From contig NKIM01000048.1 of the NCBI GenBank assembly GCA_002255955.1, positions 1 to 35,155 on the forward strand: a stretch of 35,155 nt of DNA. The letters run 5' to 3'. The position numbers and the translations under genes are program-made. Origin of the DNA: Burkholderiales bacterium PBB2. GTDB lineage: Bacteria > Pseudomonadota > Gammaproteobacteria > Burkholderiales > Burkholderiaceae_C. Every line of letters begins with the position of its first letter. Position 1 is the first letter of the stretch. Shown in pieces: positions 1-8,289 of the stretch. Below the pieces are notes generated by a model. That model did no database searches, was not told the origin of the DNA, and saw only the letters and a program-made list of their open reading frames with translations.

Positions 1-205
1 GGGGGCGGGGTGGGTGGTCTGAGCAAGGGCGCTGCTTTCGATGAGGATCATCAAGCCAACTACTGCTGCCAGCCGAAGCGCATGCAAGCTGAATGACCAG
101 ATCCCATCTCGGCTGGAGCCTGCACGAGCAAGGGTATCAATGCGATTCGTTGGCACAGGTTCAGTCTCGGCTTGCATGGCTTTCGCGCGGAAGTAGGAAC
201 AGAAC

Positions 206-1102
206 TCAGTGCCCCGAAGCGCCGGCCCGCTTCCAGGTCGGTGGCACGATCTTGCCGCGTTTGACGGCCATGAGCAGCATCACGATGCCGCATGTGGTGC
301 ACAGGACCAGCGCGATCACAGACGACTCCACGCCGAAGTTGCCGCCGGTCAGCCAGTTGGGCCCGCGTGTGGTGGATCGGATCAGCCCTTCTTGTGCCTC
401 GTTGCCGGACACAATGCCCGAGAAGATGGCCGACTGCGTGTAGTTCCAGGCCAGATGGAAGCCGATGCTCAGCCACAAGCGCCGCGTCAGCACGAAGGCC
501 GCAGCCAGCAGGATGCCGGCCTCCACCGCAATGAAGAGTGCCCCTTCCAGCGTGGCCTGCGGGTTGATCAAGTGGGTCAGGCCGAACACCAGCGAGGACA
601 CCACCAGCGCGGCCCAGCTGCCCAACCATTTCTCGACCGATCCGAACAAGACGCCGCGGAACAAGAGTTCCTCGTAGACGCTGGAACCAATCGCCATGGC
701 GATCGCCGGGATCATGGTGGCCCATGGGTTCAAGCCGGTGACACGGTAGATGCCCAGCGCCATCAGGATCAGCTCGCAAGCGGCATACAGGCCGGCGCCG
801 ATGAGCAGGCCGATAGCGAACTCGCGCCCCATGCCGGGCACGCTGAGTTCCGAAGCCACACGCCGCTCCACGAAGAAGGCGTAGCCCAGATAGACCGCCA
901 AACCGGCAATCGCCAAGGCGACCGTGTGAGCCACCGCCTTCAGCGGCCGCCCGGCAAAGCTGATCTCGACATCGGTGTTCAGCGACATCATCAGCAGGAG
1001 GATGAAACCGAGCACCGCCACCCGCGCTGGCGGTGCGCCGAGGATGCGTTGTGCGAGATGGGGCCGAGGCGAGGAAGCCGGTGTCGTCATCGTGGTGCTC
1101 AT
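206..1102 (-). CDS. CPBP family intramembrane metalloprotease
   Basis: This 298-residue, multi-spanning membrane protein has the signature of the CPBP (Abi/CAAX-protease-like) family. The EExxxR motif is seen as YEELLFRG at residues 143-150 (E144, E145, R149). The two downstream histidine motifs are FGLTH (H177) and GFHLAWN (H216), which would complete the metal and active site inside the membrane. Hydrophobic stretches lie near residues 28-40, 58-76, 97-118, 130-142, 160-178, 190-206 and 260-280. Family members cleave prenylated proteins or bacteriocin-like peptides, but most bacterial ones have no known substrate. No bacteriocin gene is adjacent, so a specific role cannot be assigned. The ATG at 1102 has only a weak ribosome-binding site; an alternative ATG lies at 1090. 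Confidence 0.9.
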   Translation of the reverse strand: MSTTMTTPASSPRPHLAQRILGAPPARVAVLGFILLLMMSLNTDVEISFAGRPLKAVAHTVALAIAGLAVYLGYAFFVERRVASELSVPGMGREFAIGLLIGAGLYAACELILMALGIYRVTGLNPWATMIPAIAMAIGSSVYEELLFRGVLFGSVEKWLGSWAALVVSSLVFGLTHLINPQATLEGALFIAVEAGILLAAAFVLTRRLWLSIGFHLAWNYTQSAIFSGIVSGNEAQEGLIRSTTRGPNWLTGGNFGVESSVIALVLCTTCGIVMLLMAVKRGKIVPPTWKRAGASGH

Positions 1103-1296
1103 CGTTGAGACTGGACGGGAGGCAGCGCGAACTACAGGTTACGTTCGACGCGCGATTGTGTCCATGCTGAGTTCACGCCCATCGAGACACGGGCCTTGTC
1201 GTGGCCGGCGCACGGTGCCTGTCACCCATGCGCATGAGCACCCCACTGAAGGAGCAGAAGTGCAGAGCAAAGCAAAGCAAAGTGCCTCAGCGCACC

Positions 1297-2361
1297 TCAA
1301 GGCCTGGTTTCCGCCGTCCACAGCTGCAAGCCAAAGCCGCCGCCCGCGAAACCGCGGCACATCGGTGAGACCCAGGCTTGCAGCAGGTCAAAGCTGCGCC
1401 CGTTCCAGACCCAATCGAAGCTGCTGCCGCAATCGCTGATGCCGCGCCCTTTGGCAAACGAACTCAAGCGCCCTGTTCCTGCTTCCAGGTTCGCGCTCAT
1501 CACGTAGTCGTCGGACTCCCCTCCTGGCAAGGGCAGACGCAAGCGCTTGGGGGCGTAGGGCGGCTTGCTCTGGGCCAGCCAGATGCCGGAGCCGCCTTGG
1601 TAGGCGCCGCGCCCGCATTCCCGCATCACCAGGACCTCGGTGGCCGATACGCGGGTGATGGACTGCTCGGGGCCGCGGTCGTCCGGAAGGTCCTCCCAGC
1701 ATTCACGCGGCGTGACGGCATCCAGGATGGGCTGCAGCAGTGCCTGGTCGGCCGCCACGGTTTTGGGCAGGGCTGCGGCTTTGACCCGCGGTGCGGCAAG
1801 CGCTGGCAGCACCGAGCTCTCCGCCTTTGCGGGTATCTGTTTGCCGCGGCGAACCAAAGCGCCGGGCGTGCCCACACGCCCTTGCAGATCGTCCATCTTC
1901 AACAGCGCGGCCTTGCTGCCCGCCAGGGACAGCTGCCAACGCTTTTTACTGCTGTTGTTCCCGCTGCCGCCTTCGGTCACCACGATCTCTTCGCCCTCCA
2001 GCACATAAGCCAGCAGCTTGGCGGTGTCTGCCGGGCTCAAGTCCTTGCGCGGGCTGATGCCCTTCAGTTGCTGGCGCGGGCCGAGATGCAGCGTCAGCAA
2101 TTGGGTGTCTTCGCTTTCGTCGGTATCGAACTGAATGTGCACCCGCGCATGCGGGCCCGCGTCACGCGACAACCACATCGTCACCGGCGGCGAGCCGGAC
2201 TCCTCGTTGTGGTAGGCAATGGCCTCGCAATGCCGCCGGTTGTCGCAGGCCATGGCCCAGTCTTTGAACTCGTGGACCTGGGTCAGAGATTGAGCATGTA
2301 CCTGGGCTGTGCTCAGGGCGCTGAGGGCGAGCAGAGCGGTTGTCCCAATCGTTGCCTGCAT
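1297..2361 (-). CDS. DUF1176-like secreted protein
   Basis: This 354-residue protein begins with a clear Sec signal peptide: a hydrophobic core ALLALSAL followed by a cleavage site near QVHAQ. The reading frame stays open further upstream, but starting at the ATG at 2361 puts the signal peptide at the N-terminus, so that start is preferred. The mature region opens with FKDWAMACDNRRHCEA, a Cys-pair motif I associate with the DUF1176 family, and has further cysteines in the C-terminal half (RECW, RECGRG, SDCGSS, SPMCRGF). It is probably periplasmic and disulfide-bonded. The molecular function of the family is unknown. It is followed by the CPBP protease on the same strand after about 195 bp, so the two need not be one operon. 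Confidence 0.75.
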   Translation of the reverse strand: MQATIGTTALLALSALSTAQVHAQSLTQVHEFKDWAMACDNRRHCEAIAYHNEESGSPPVTMWLSRDAGPHARVHIQFDTDESEDTQLLTLHLGPRQQLKGISPRKDLSPADTAKLLAYVLEGEEIVVTEGGSGNNSSKKRWQLSLAGSKAALLKMDDLQGRVGTPGALVRRGKQIPAKAESSVLPALAAPRVKAAALPKTVAADQALLQPILDAVTPRECWEDLPDDRGPEQSITRVSATEVLVMRECGRGAYQGGSGIWLAQSKPPYAPKRLRLPLPGGESDDYVMSANLEAGTGRLSSFAKGRGISDCGSSFDWVWNGRSFDLLQAWVSPMCRGFAGGGFGLQLWTAETRP

Positions 2362-2396
2362 GCGTTGAGTCCGGTCGTTATCTATCAAGCGTGCAT

Positions 2397-2430
2397 GTTC
2401 GCACGCCGCAACAGGCCCTGGCCCTTCAAA
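2397..2430. repeat. Copy 1 of a 34-bp imperfect direct repeat
   Basis: Starts GTTCGCACGCC and matches 3436-3469 at 29 of 34 positions, without gaps by my alignment. The pair brackets the low-GC lipoprotein gene. This copy also contains half of a small perfect hairpin (GCGTGC, six-base loop, GCACGC) at 2390-2407. Confidence 0.5.
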
Positions 2431-2468
2431 TTCAAGGCCTGACCCTCGCGATGACCCTCTCGCCGAAG

Positions 2469-3206
2469 TCATGCTTTTCTAAGAAGACTCAGTACACGTG
2501 TCGTTTCAAGGTAGATCGCTGGCCATTGAGGTGCATGTTCTCCACGAAAGCGCATATTTGCTCCTACGCCCGGTCGCCATACAAAGCCTGTCGTGCAGCT
2601 CGCCAACTTTGGATTGCGGCCTCGACAAGCTACGGTAGGCGGATCGCCGTTGGGCTCTTTCAGAAGCGTCGCGACATACCAAGTCTCGGGGTCGGAGTTC
2701 CCCGTACTGACTTTCCATACTTGAATCCCGTCTGAGGTGGCCGGCTCTTCTAAAGCAAACCCGTCAGCTTTTAACTGGCTGAGGGTCTGATACAGACTTC
2801 GCTGGACAGGGTGAGCCCTGTCACGCCCAAGTAGTACCTGTATTGCGATGTCATTGAAGTCACGCCCTCGAATACTATCGTGCGCCCCACCATGATCGAA
2901 GGCTGGTATTTTTGAAGGCCAGTAGAATATTGTGGAATTACTATTAAAATAGGGCTTTGGGCCGATATACCACTGTCCATTTAGCTTCAAGGTGGTTTCA
3001 GTCGAAGGATTTGTCGCTGGTGCGACATCGCCCTCGCAGAATCTATCTAAGCATTCGGCTTGGTGTTTTTCGATTAATTCAGATTTTTCTCGATCCGTTG
3101 GGCCGCAAGCCGCGAGCAACAGGGCTGCACTGACGACTTCTAGGCAAATAGCTACTTTGCGCACTCTGATAAGAGATATCTCGTTCGCGCCGAAAAATGC
3201 GGTCAT
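2469..3206 (-). CDS. Hypothetical lipoprotein, low-GC
   Basis: This is a 245-residue protein of no recognised family. The N-terminus has a lipoprotein signal peptide with lipobox LLAAC, the Cys being at about residue 34, so it is probably anchored in the inner or outer membrane facing the periplasm. The mature part carries a Cys pair near the start (AECLDRFCEG) and another near the end (VACRGRNPKLASC). The ATG at 3206 gives a rather long n-region; a GTG at 3164 would give a more standard signal peptide (VRKVAICLEVV). Neither start has a convincing ribosome-binding site. Base composition is about 50% GC, far below the neighbours, and the gene sits between two 34-bp imperfect direct repeats. 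Both facts suggest horizontal acquisition. Confidence 0.65.
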   Translation of the reverse strand: MTAFFGANEISLIRVRKVAICLEVVSAALLLAACGPTDREKSELIEKHQAECLDRFCEGDVAPATNPSTETTLKLNGQWYIGPKPYFNSNSTIFYWPSKIPAFDHGGAHDSIRGRDFNDIAIQVLLGRDRAHPVQRSLYQTLSQLKADGFALEEPATSDGIQVWKVSTGNSDPETWYVATLLKEPNGDPPTVACRGRNPKLASCTTGFVWRPGVGANMRFRGEHAPQWPAIYLETTRVLSLLRKA

Positions 3207-3269
3207 GACTGGCTTGAGCTTTGCGGGGGGGCTTCAGAGTAGTTTTAATCTCGAACGAAAAGGTTGTGG

Positions 3270-3423
3270 GGTCAAGTCCGGAATATTGAGCCTCCACCAC
3301 TCCATTCGATTTCCGTGCTTGGATTTTGGGCGCAACCCCAAACTTCCATTCTTGCTTGTTTGAATGTTTGGCAACTCAAATCTGTGGAGGGGCCGGTCTC
3401 GCCTTTAGAGTTAAGACTTGACC
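3270..3423. repeat. 9-bp inverted repeats bounding a ~154-bp noncoding segment
   Basis: GGTCAAGTC at 3270-3278 is matched by its reverse complement GACTTGACC at 3415-3423. The segment lies between two orphan genes in low-GC DNA and has no convincing coding content. Outward-pointing termini of this kind resemble small non-autonomous element ends, but nine bases is short and chance is possible. Confidence 0.35.
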
Positions 3424-3435
3424 TCGAGTTTCCCT

Positions 3436-3469
3436 GTTCGCACGCCTCTACAGGCCCTTGCAGTTCAAA
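3436..3469. repeat. Copy 2 of a 34-bp imperfect direct repeat
   Basis: Matches 2397-2430 at 29 of 34 positions in the same orientation, about 1.04 kb away. It lies 30 bp left of the stop of the small membrane-protein gene and just beyond the inverted-repeat segment. See the copy-1 entry. Confidence 0.5.
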
Positions 3470-3498
3470 CTGCCCTCCCGCCAGCGGCTCCGCAAAGG

Positions 3499-4068
3499 CT
3501 AATTTGCGTACAGCACGGCTGCTACGAGTAGCGCCATGAATGAAGCAAGCCATGTCCATGCAGCTGCTTGCACGATGAGTAGGGGGAGCATCGGCCCGCT
3601 GCCAATGACGCCAGTGATTGCGACCAGAGTTGCAATGGCGATCACTGAGGTCTTCGGTCGCGTGGTCGGGCTGGAGTCTTTGGCCGAAAGGCTGCTCAGT
3701 TGCGCGAGGAAAACGAAGTTCATCCATACCGCAATGAAGGCCAAGGGGGAGAGAAAAAACAGGAATGGGTTTGCAAAATTCAGCGCAATCTGCCATCCAT
3801 ACCGCAGCTCGTCTCCCGTGCCTACTGCGGGGAGCAGGGCACTAGCCAACCAAAGCACAAGGGCCAGTCGCTCCATCCGAATGGCGCATTTATTCACTGG
3901 ATTCGACGCCAGCGGACGAAAAATTTCGGCGAGCGCCGTCGCCTGCGCATTAGCCCTTGTGCTTTGAGTGGACTCAGGGTCAGGTCGCATGAGGCGGGAA
4001 ATCTCGCTTTGAATGCACATGGAGGTCGTCGCGAAGAGGACTGACCTGGTTACGCCATGAGCCAGCAT
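3499..4068 (-). CDS. Hypothetical small membrane protein
   Basis: An orphan of up to 189 residues that I do not recognise. About four membrane segments are visible: LALVLWLASALLPAV, the long hydrophobic stretch from FANPFLFFL to FVFLAQL, SVIAIATLVAITGVI, and the C-terminal LLIVQAAAWTWL to AAVLYAN. The start is uncertain. The ATG at 4068 gives a 64-residue polar N-terminal extension, whereas ATGs at 4020, 3990 and 3876 give shorter versions, the last beginning MERLALVLWL. Base composition is lower than in the flanking metabolic genes, as for the neighbouring lipoprotein. No operon partner is evident. The next gene upstream on this strand, xdhB, ends at 4267. Confidence 0.5.
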   Translation of the reverse strand: MLAHGVTRSVLFATTSMCIQSEISRLMRPDPESTQSTRANAQATALAEIFRPLASNPVNKCAIRMERLALVLWLASALLPAVGTGDELRYGWQIALNFANPFLFFLSPLAFIAVWMNFVFLAQLSSLSAKDSSPTTRPKTSVIAIATLVAITGVIGSGPMLPLLIVQAAAWTWLASFMALLVAAVLYAN

Positions 4069-4266
4069 ATTGGAACTGAATGGCTGGAACCAGAACGCCT
4101 GTGATGCAAAGGAAAGTCCCGAGGATCAGACGGCCACTTTAGAGTCTACGGGCCTTCGTGGCTGGCAGGTGGCTAACATCAAAAAACGATGGGACTCCAT
4201 GAGTTAGTACATAGCCATGGACCAATGCTTTGCTCGGTCAAAGCCGCAGCCCTTGCTCGCTCGCGT

Positions 4267-6621
4267 TCAGCTGCTCCGGCTCATCACCCCACTCACCGCC
4301 CTCAACACCGATTCCGCCGTCGCCGGCGCCCTCAACTCCGGATCACACCCCACCGGCCCCGCCGCCGCAACCGCATCCTTGATCGCCAACAACACCGAGA
4401 ACGGCAGCAAGAGGGGCGGCTCGCCCACGGCCTTGGAGCGGTGGATGCTGTCGGCCGCGTTGGCCTGCTCGTATAGCGCCACGCGGAAGTCGGGTGGGCT
4501 GTCGTTGGCGGTGGGGATTTTGTAGGTGCTGGGCGCGTGGGTGCTGAGGGCGCCGGTCTTGGGGTGCCAGACCAGCTCTTCCATGGTCAGCCAGCCTAGG
4601 CCTTGAACGAAGGCGCCTTCGACCTGGCCGATGTCCAGGGCGGGGTTGAGCGAGCGGCCGGCGTCGTGCAGCACATCGGCGCGGGTGACGCGGCTCTCTC
4701 CCGTGAGGGTGTCCACCAGCACCTCGGCCACGGCCGCACCGTAGGCGAAGTAGTAAAACGGTTTGCCCTGCAGGCGGGCGCGGTCCCAGTGCAGGCCCGG
4801 GGTGGCATAGAAACCATCGCTCCAGAGCTGGATGCGCTGCAGGTAGGCCTTGGCCACCAGTTCGGTGAAGGGCATCCTGCTGTCGCTTGCACCCTGCACA
4901 TGGTCGCCGGCAAAGCGCACTTGCGCCTCGTCGCAGCCCAGCAGCTGGGCGGCCAGGGGCTGCAAGCGCAGGCGGATCTGGCGGGCGGCGTCTTGCGCAG
5001 CCTTGCCGTTGAGGTCGCTGCCGGTGGAGGCGGCGGTGGCCGAGGTGTTGGCCACTTTTTGGGTGTCGGTGGCGCTGCAGCGCACGCGCGCCAGGCTCAG
5101 GCCCAGTTCTTCGGCCACCACCTGCGCCACCTTGGTGTTCAGGCCCTGGCCCATCTCGGTGCCGCCGTGGTTCACCAGCACCGAGCCGTCGGTGTAGACA
5201 TGCACCAGGGCCCCCGCCTGGTTCAGGTGCACGACATTGAAGCTGATGCCGAATTTCAGCGGTGTCAGGGCCAGGCCTTTTTTCAGCACCGGGCTGGTGG
5301 CGTTGAAGGCTTGGATCTCGGCGCGGCGGGCGTGGTAGCCGCTGCTCTCGATCAGCTGATCGGTCAGCGGCTGCAGCTGGTTGTCTTCCACGGTCTGGCC
5401 ATAGGGCGTGACGTTGCGCTCGCCGGCGTCGCGGTAGAAATTGCGCTGCCGCACGAGCAGCGGGTCCAGGTCCAGGCGGCGGGCGATGGAGTCCAGAATC
5501 ATCTCCACGGCCAGCGCGCCCTGGGGCCCGCCAAAGCCGCGGAAGGCGGTGTTGCTCTGCGTGTTCGTGCGGGCGCAGAAGCCGTGCAGGGCCACATGGG
5601 GCAGCCAGTAGGCGTTGTCGAAATGGCAGAGCGCCCGCGTCATCACCGGGGCCGAGAGGTCGGCCGAGTGGCCGCAGTTGGAGATCAGCTCCACCTCGGC
5701 GCCGAGGATGTGGCCCTCTTCATCAAAGCCCACGTCCCAGCGGTAGTCGAAACCGTGGCGGCGGCCGGTGATCATGAAATCGTCGTCGCGGTCCAGGCGC
5801 AGCTTGACCGGGCGGCGCAGGCGGCTGGCGGCCAGGCCGGCCACGCAGGCGAACAGGGCCGATTGCGATTCTTTGCCGCCGAAGCCGCCGCCCATGCGCC
5901 GGCATTGCACCTGCACCTGGTGGCTGGCCCAGCCCAGGGCGTGGCTGAGCAGCTGCTGCATCTCGCTGGGGTGCTGGGTCGAGCAGTGGACGAGCAGGCC
6001 GCGGTTCTCCTGGGGCAGGGCGTAGCTGATCTGGCCTTCTAGGTAAAACTGCTCCTGTCCGCCGACCGACCAGCTGCCTTGCAGGCGCTGCGGCGCTTGC
6101 ACCAGGGCCGTGGCCGCGTCGCCGCGGTTCAGGTGCATGGGCGGCACGACATACTGGCCGGCTGCATGGGCCTCCAGCGCGGTCAAAACGGCGGGCAGGG
6201 GCTCGATCTTGAGGGCCTGGCCGGCCAGGGCGGCGGCGCGGCGGGCCAGCTCGCGGCTGCTGGCGATGATGGCGAACACCGGCTGGCCGACATAACGCAC
6301 CTCGCCCGCGGCGAGGATGGGGTCGTCATGCAGCAGGGGGGCGCAGTTGTTCTCGCCCGGGATGTCTTCGGCCGTCAGCACCAGCTGCACGCCGGGCTGG
6401 GCGCGCAGCAGGGCCAGGTCGATGGAGACGATGCGGCCGTGGGCGATGGGCGAGAGGCCCAGGGCGGCGTGCAGCGTGCCCTCGGCCTCGGGGATGTCGT
6501 CGGTGTAAATCGCTTCGCCGCTGACATGCAGGGCGGCCGACTCGTGCGCATGGCTGCGGCCCACGGTGTGCGGGTGGAGCTGGGTGGGTGCAGAAGAGGA
6601 GTTCATGGCTGTTGTGCTCAT
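4267..6621 (-). CDS. xdhB: Xanthine dehydrogenase, molybdopterin-binding subunit XdhB
   Basis: The 784-residue large subunit of xanthine dehydrogenase hydroxylates hypoxanthine to xanthine and xanthine to urate at a molybdenum cofactor in the cytoplasm. Family active-site landmarks are present. GGQEQFYLE carries the Mo-contacting Gln (Q189). GGGFGGKE at 244-251 ends in the Glu equivalent to bovine Glu802. MTRALCHFDN holds the Arg equivalent to bovine Arg880 (R329). NTAFRGFGGPQ starts at 358, and AVGEPPL carries the catalytic Glu (E734). The ATG at 6621 overlaps the xdhA stop in an ATGA arrangement, so translational coupling is likely; a second ATG at 6606 is possible. No xdhC, the cofactor-insertion chaperone gene that often follows xdhB, lies downstream. 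Length is normal for the family. Confidence 0.97.
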   Translation of the reverse strand: MSTTAMNSSSAPTQLHPHTVGRSHAHESAALHVSGEAIYTDDIPEAEGTLHAALGLSPIAHGRIVSIDLALLRAQPGVQLVLTAEDIPGENNCAPLLHDDPILAAGEVRYVGQPVFAIIASSRELARRAAALAGQALKIEPLPAVLTALEAHAAGQYVVPPMHLNRGDAATALVQAPQRLQGSWSVGGQEQFYLEGQISYALPQENRGLLVHCSTQHPSEMQQLLSHALGWASHQVQVQCRRMGGGFGGKESQSALFACVAGLAASRLRRPVKLRLDRDDDFMITGRRHGFDYRWDVGFDEEGHILGAEVELISNCGHSADLSAPVMTRALCHFDNAYWLPHVALHGFCARTNTQSNTAFRGFGGPQGALAVEMILDSIARRLDLDPLLVRQRNFYRDAGERNVTPYGQTVEDNQLQPLTDQLIESSGYHARRAEIQAFNATSPVLKKGLALTPLKFGISFNVVHLNQAGALVHVYTDGSVLVNHGGTEMGQGLNTKVAQVVAEELGLSLARVRCSATDTQKVANTSATAASTGSDLNGKAAQDAARQIRLRLQPLAAQLLGCDEAQVRFAGDHVQGASDSRMPFTELVAKAYLQRIQLWSDGFYATPGLHWDRARLQGKPFYYFAYGAAVAEVLVDTLTGESRVTRADVLHDAGRSLNPALDIGQVEGAFVQGLGWLTMEELVWHPKTGALSTHAPSTYKIPTANDSPPDFRVALYEQANAADSIHRSKAVGEPPLLLPFSVLLAIKDAVAAAGPVGCDPELRAPATAESVLRAVSGVMSRSS

Positions 6622-8159
6622 CGCGCCTGCTCCACATCGCTGAAGCGCACGGCCTGCCACACGCTGAGGCTGGCGGCGGGCAGGGGCGCATCGGGCCGGG
6701 TCTCCAGCCAGAAGCGGCGCAGCAGGTTTTGCGCCACCTGCAGGCGGTAGTCGGCGCTGGCGCGCATATCGCTCAAGGGCTGGAAGTCCAGCGCCAGGGC
6801 GGCTTGGGCCGCTTGCAGGGCGGCTTCGTCGCTCCAGCGCTGGCCCAGCAAGGCCTGCTCGGCCGGCGCGCTGCGCCGCACGATGGCGGCCATGCCGCCG
6901 AAGGCCAGGCGGGCTTCTTGCACGCAGCCCGCCTCATCCAGGCGCAGGCTCAGGGCGGCGCAGACAGCCGAGATGTCGCTGTCGTAGCGCTTGGCGATCT
7001 TGTAGGCGCGGATGTGCTGGTCCGGGCTGGGTAGTGGCATGTGCATGCCCTCCACGAATTCGCCGGGTTGCAGCGCGTTTTGCATATAGCCCAAGTAGAA
7101 GTCTTCCAGGGCCAGGCGGCGCTGCTGGCTGCCGCGGCGCAGCACGATCTGCGCGCCCAGGGCGATCAGGGCCGGGGCGCCGTCGCCGATGGGCGAGCCG
7201 TTGGCGATATTGCCGCCCAGGGTGCCGGCCTGGCGCACCGGCGGCGAGGCAAAGCGCAGCCAGAGCTCGCGCAGCGGTGGCACGGCGGCGCTCAGGGCGC
7301 TCCAGGCGGCCTCGAGGCTGGCGCCAGCGCCGATCCACAGGCCTGGCTGCCCTTCGAAGGGCTCGGGCCGGATGGCCTTGAGCTCGGCCACGGCGCCGAG
7401 ATAAATCACATCGCCCAAGTCGCGGAAGCGCTTGTTGACCCAGAGGCCGATGTCGGTGGAGCCGGCCAGCAGGCGCGCCTGCGGTTTGGCCTCGCGCAGC
7501 GCGGCCAGCTCAGCCAGGCTGCGCGGGGCGTGGAACTGGTCAACGCGGCCCGGGATGGCCGGCTGGGCGGCAGCGTAGTGCAGGGGCGGGTCTTGCTGCA
7601 GGCTGTGCAGGGCGGCGCGGGCGGGCGCCAGGTCCAGGGTTTGCTGGGGCAGCTCGAACATGCGCTGGCCGGCGTCCAGCAGGGGCCGGTAGCCGGTGCA
7701 GCGGCAGAGGTTGCCGGCCAGGGCGTCGGCCAGCTCCTGGCGGTCGGGCCGGCTGCCGCTTTGGCAGTGGTGCTCGTAGCAGGCCTGCAAGCTCATGGCA
7801 AAACCCGGCGTGCAGAAGCCGCACTGCGAGGCGTGGCAGTCCACCAGGGCTTGTTGCACCGGGTTCAGTGCTTCGGCGCCGCCCAGGTCTTCCACGGTCC
7901 ACAAGGCCTGGCCGTCCAGCGTGGGCAGGAACTGGGTGCAGGCGTTGACATTGCGCAACTGCATCTGCCCTGATGCATCGAGCTCACCGAGCAGCACGGT
8001 GCAGGCGCCGCAGTCGCCTTCAGCACAGCCTTCCTTGCTGCCGCTGCAATGGGGCTGGGCATGTTCGCGCAGATAGCCCAGCACGGTGGTGGTCGGCGCC
8101 AGGCCGTCCACGGCCTGGATCTGGCCGCGGTGGAAAAAGCGGATGGGGCGGGTGGACAT
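6618..8159 (-). CDS. xdhA: Xanthine dehydrogenase, FeS/FAD subunit XdhA
   Basis: The 513-residue small subunit passes electrons from the Mo site through two [2Fe-2S] clusters to FAD and on to NAD+. The N-terminal ferredoxin-like cluster ligands are C45, C50, C53 and C74. The second cluster domain has CGFC (C113, C116) and CRC (C152, C154). The FAD-binding domain follows, with the characteristic LLAGSTDIGLW and TLGGNIANGSPIGD motifs, then the CO-dehydrogenase-flavoprotein-like C-terminal domain. The ATG at 8159 gives the usual N-terminus (RPIRFFHRG); the frame is open 20 codons further upstream, but those codons add no family sequence. It is the first gene of the leftward xdhAB operon. It is divergent from a LysR regulator that probably controls it. 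Confidence 0.97.
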   Translation of the reverse strand: MSTRPIRFFHRGQIQAVDGLAPTTTVLGYLREHAQPHCSGSKEGCAEGDCGACTVLLGELDASGQMQLRNVNACTQFLPTLDGQALWTVEDLGGAEALNPVQQALVDCHASQCGFCTPGFAMSLQACYEHHCQSGSRPDRQELADALAGNLCRCTGYRPLLDAGQRMFELPQQTLDLAPARAALHSLQQDPPLHYAAAQPAIPGRVDQFHAPRSLAELAALREAKPQARLLAGSTDIGLWVNKRFRDLGDVIYLGAVAELKAIRPEPFEGQPGLWIGAGASLEAAWSALSAAVPPLRELWLRFASPPVRQAGTLGGNIANGSPIGDGAPALIALGAQIVLRRGSQQRRLALEDFYLGYMQNALQPGEFVEGMHMPLPSPDQHIRAYKIAKRYDSDISAVCAALSLRLDEAGCVQEARLAFGGMAAIVRRSAPAEQALLGQRWSDEAALQAAQAALALDFQPLSDMRASADYRLQVAQNLLRRFWLETRPDAPLPAASLSVWQAVRFSDVEQAR

Positions 8160-8250
8160 GGTGGGTTCAGACCTGGTGCAAGAGTGGGCTGTCGCGCGCG
8201 TGGGGGTAAACGACTGCAATCTCGAAAGGTAGCGCCTGCCGAGTGCTTCG

Positions 8251-8279
8251 ATATACGATCTGGCGCATGATGACTATAT
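8251..8279. promoter_or_regulatory. Candidate LysR operator in the xdhA/lysR divergent region
   Basis: The 130-bp gap between xdhA and lysR contains AT-rich half-sites ATATA (8251-8255) and TATAT (8275-8279) arranged as a dyad in otherwise GC-rich DNA. LysR regulators typically bind such dyads between divergent genes. This is a guess from pattern and position only. Confidence 0.25.
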
Positions 8280-8289
8280 GCATTGCGGC

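Noticed and set aside
60-779. 239-codon open frame overlapping the CPBP gene
   Set aside because: It is an alternative frame on the same strand as the CPBP gene and lacks any family signal; the CPBP frame has the full catalytic motif set.
1264-1281. Short AGCAA tandem repeat before the CPBP gene
   Set aside because: Only about three units, with no link to a gene start or structure; likely chance.
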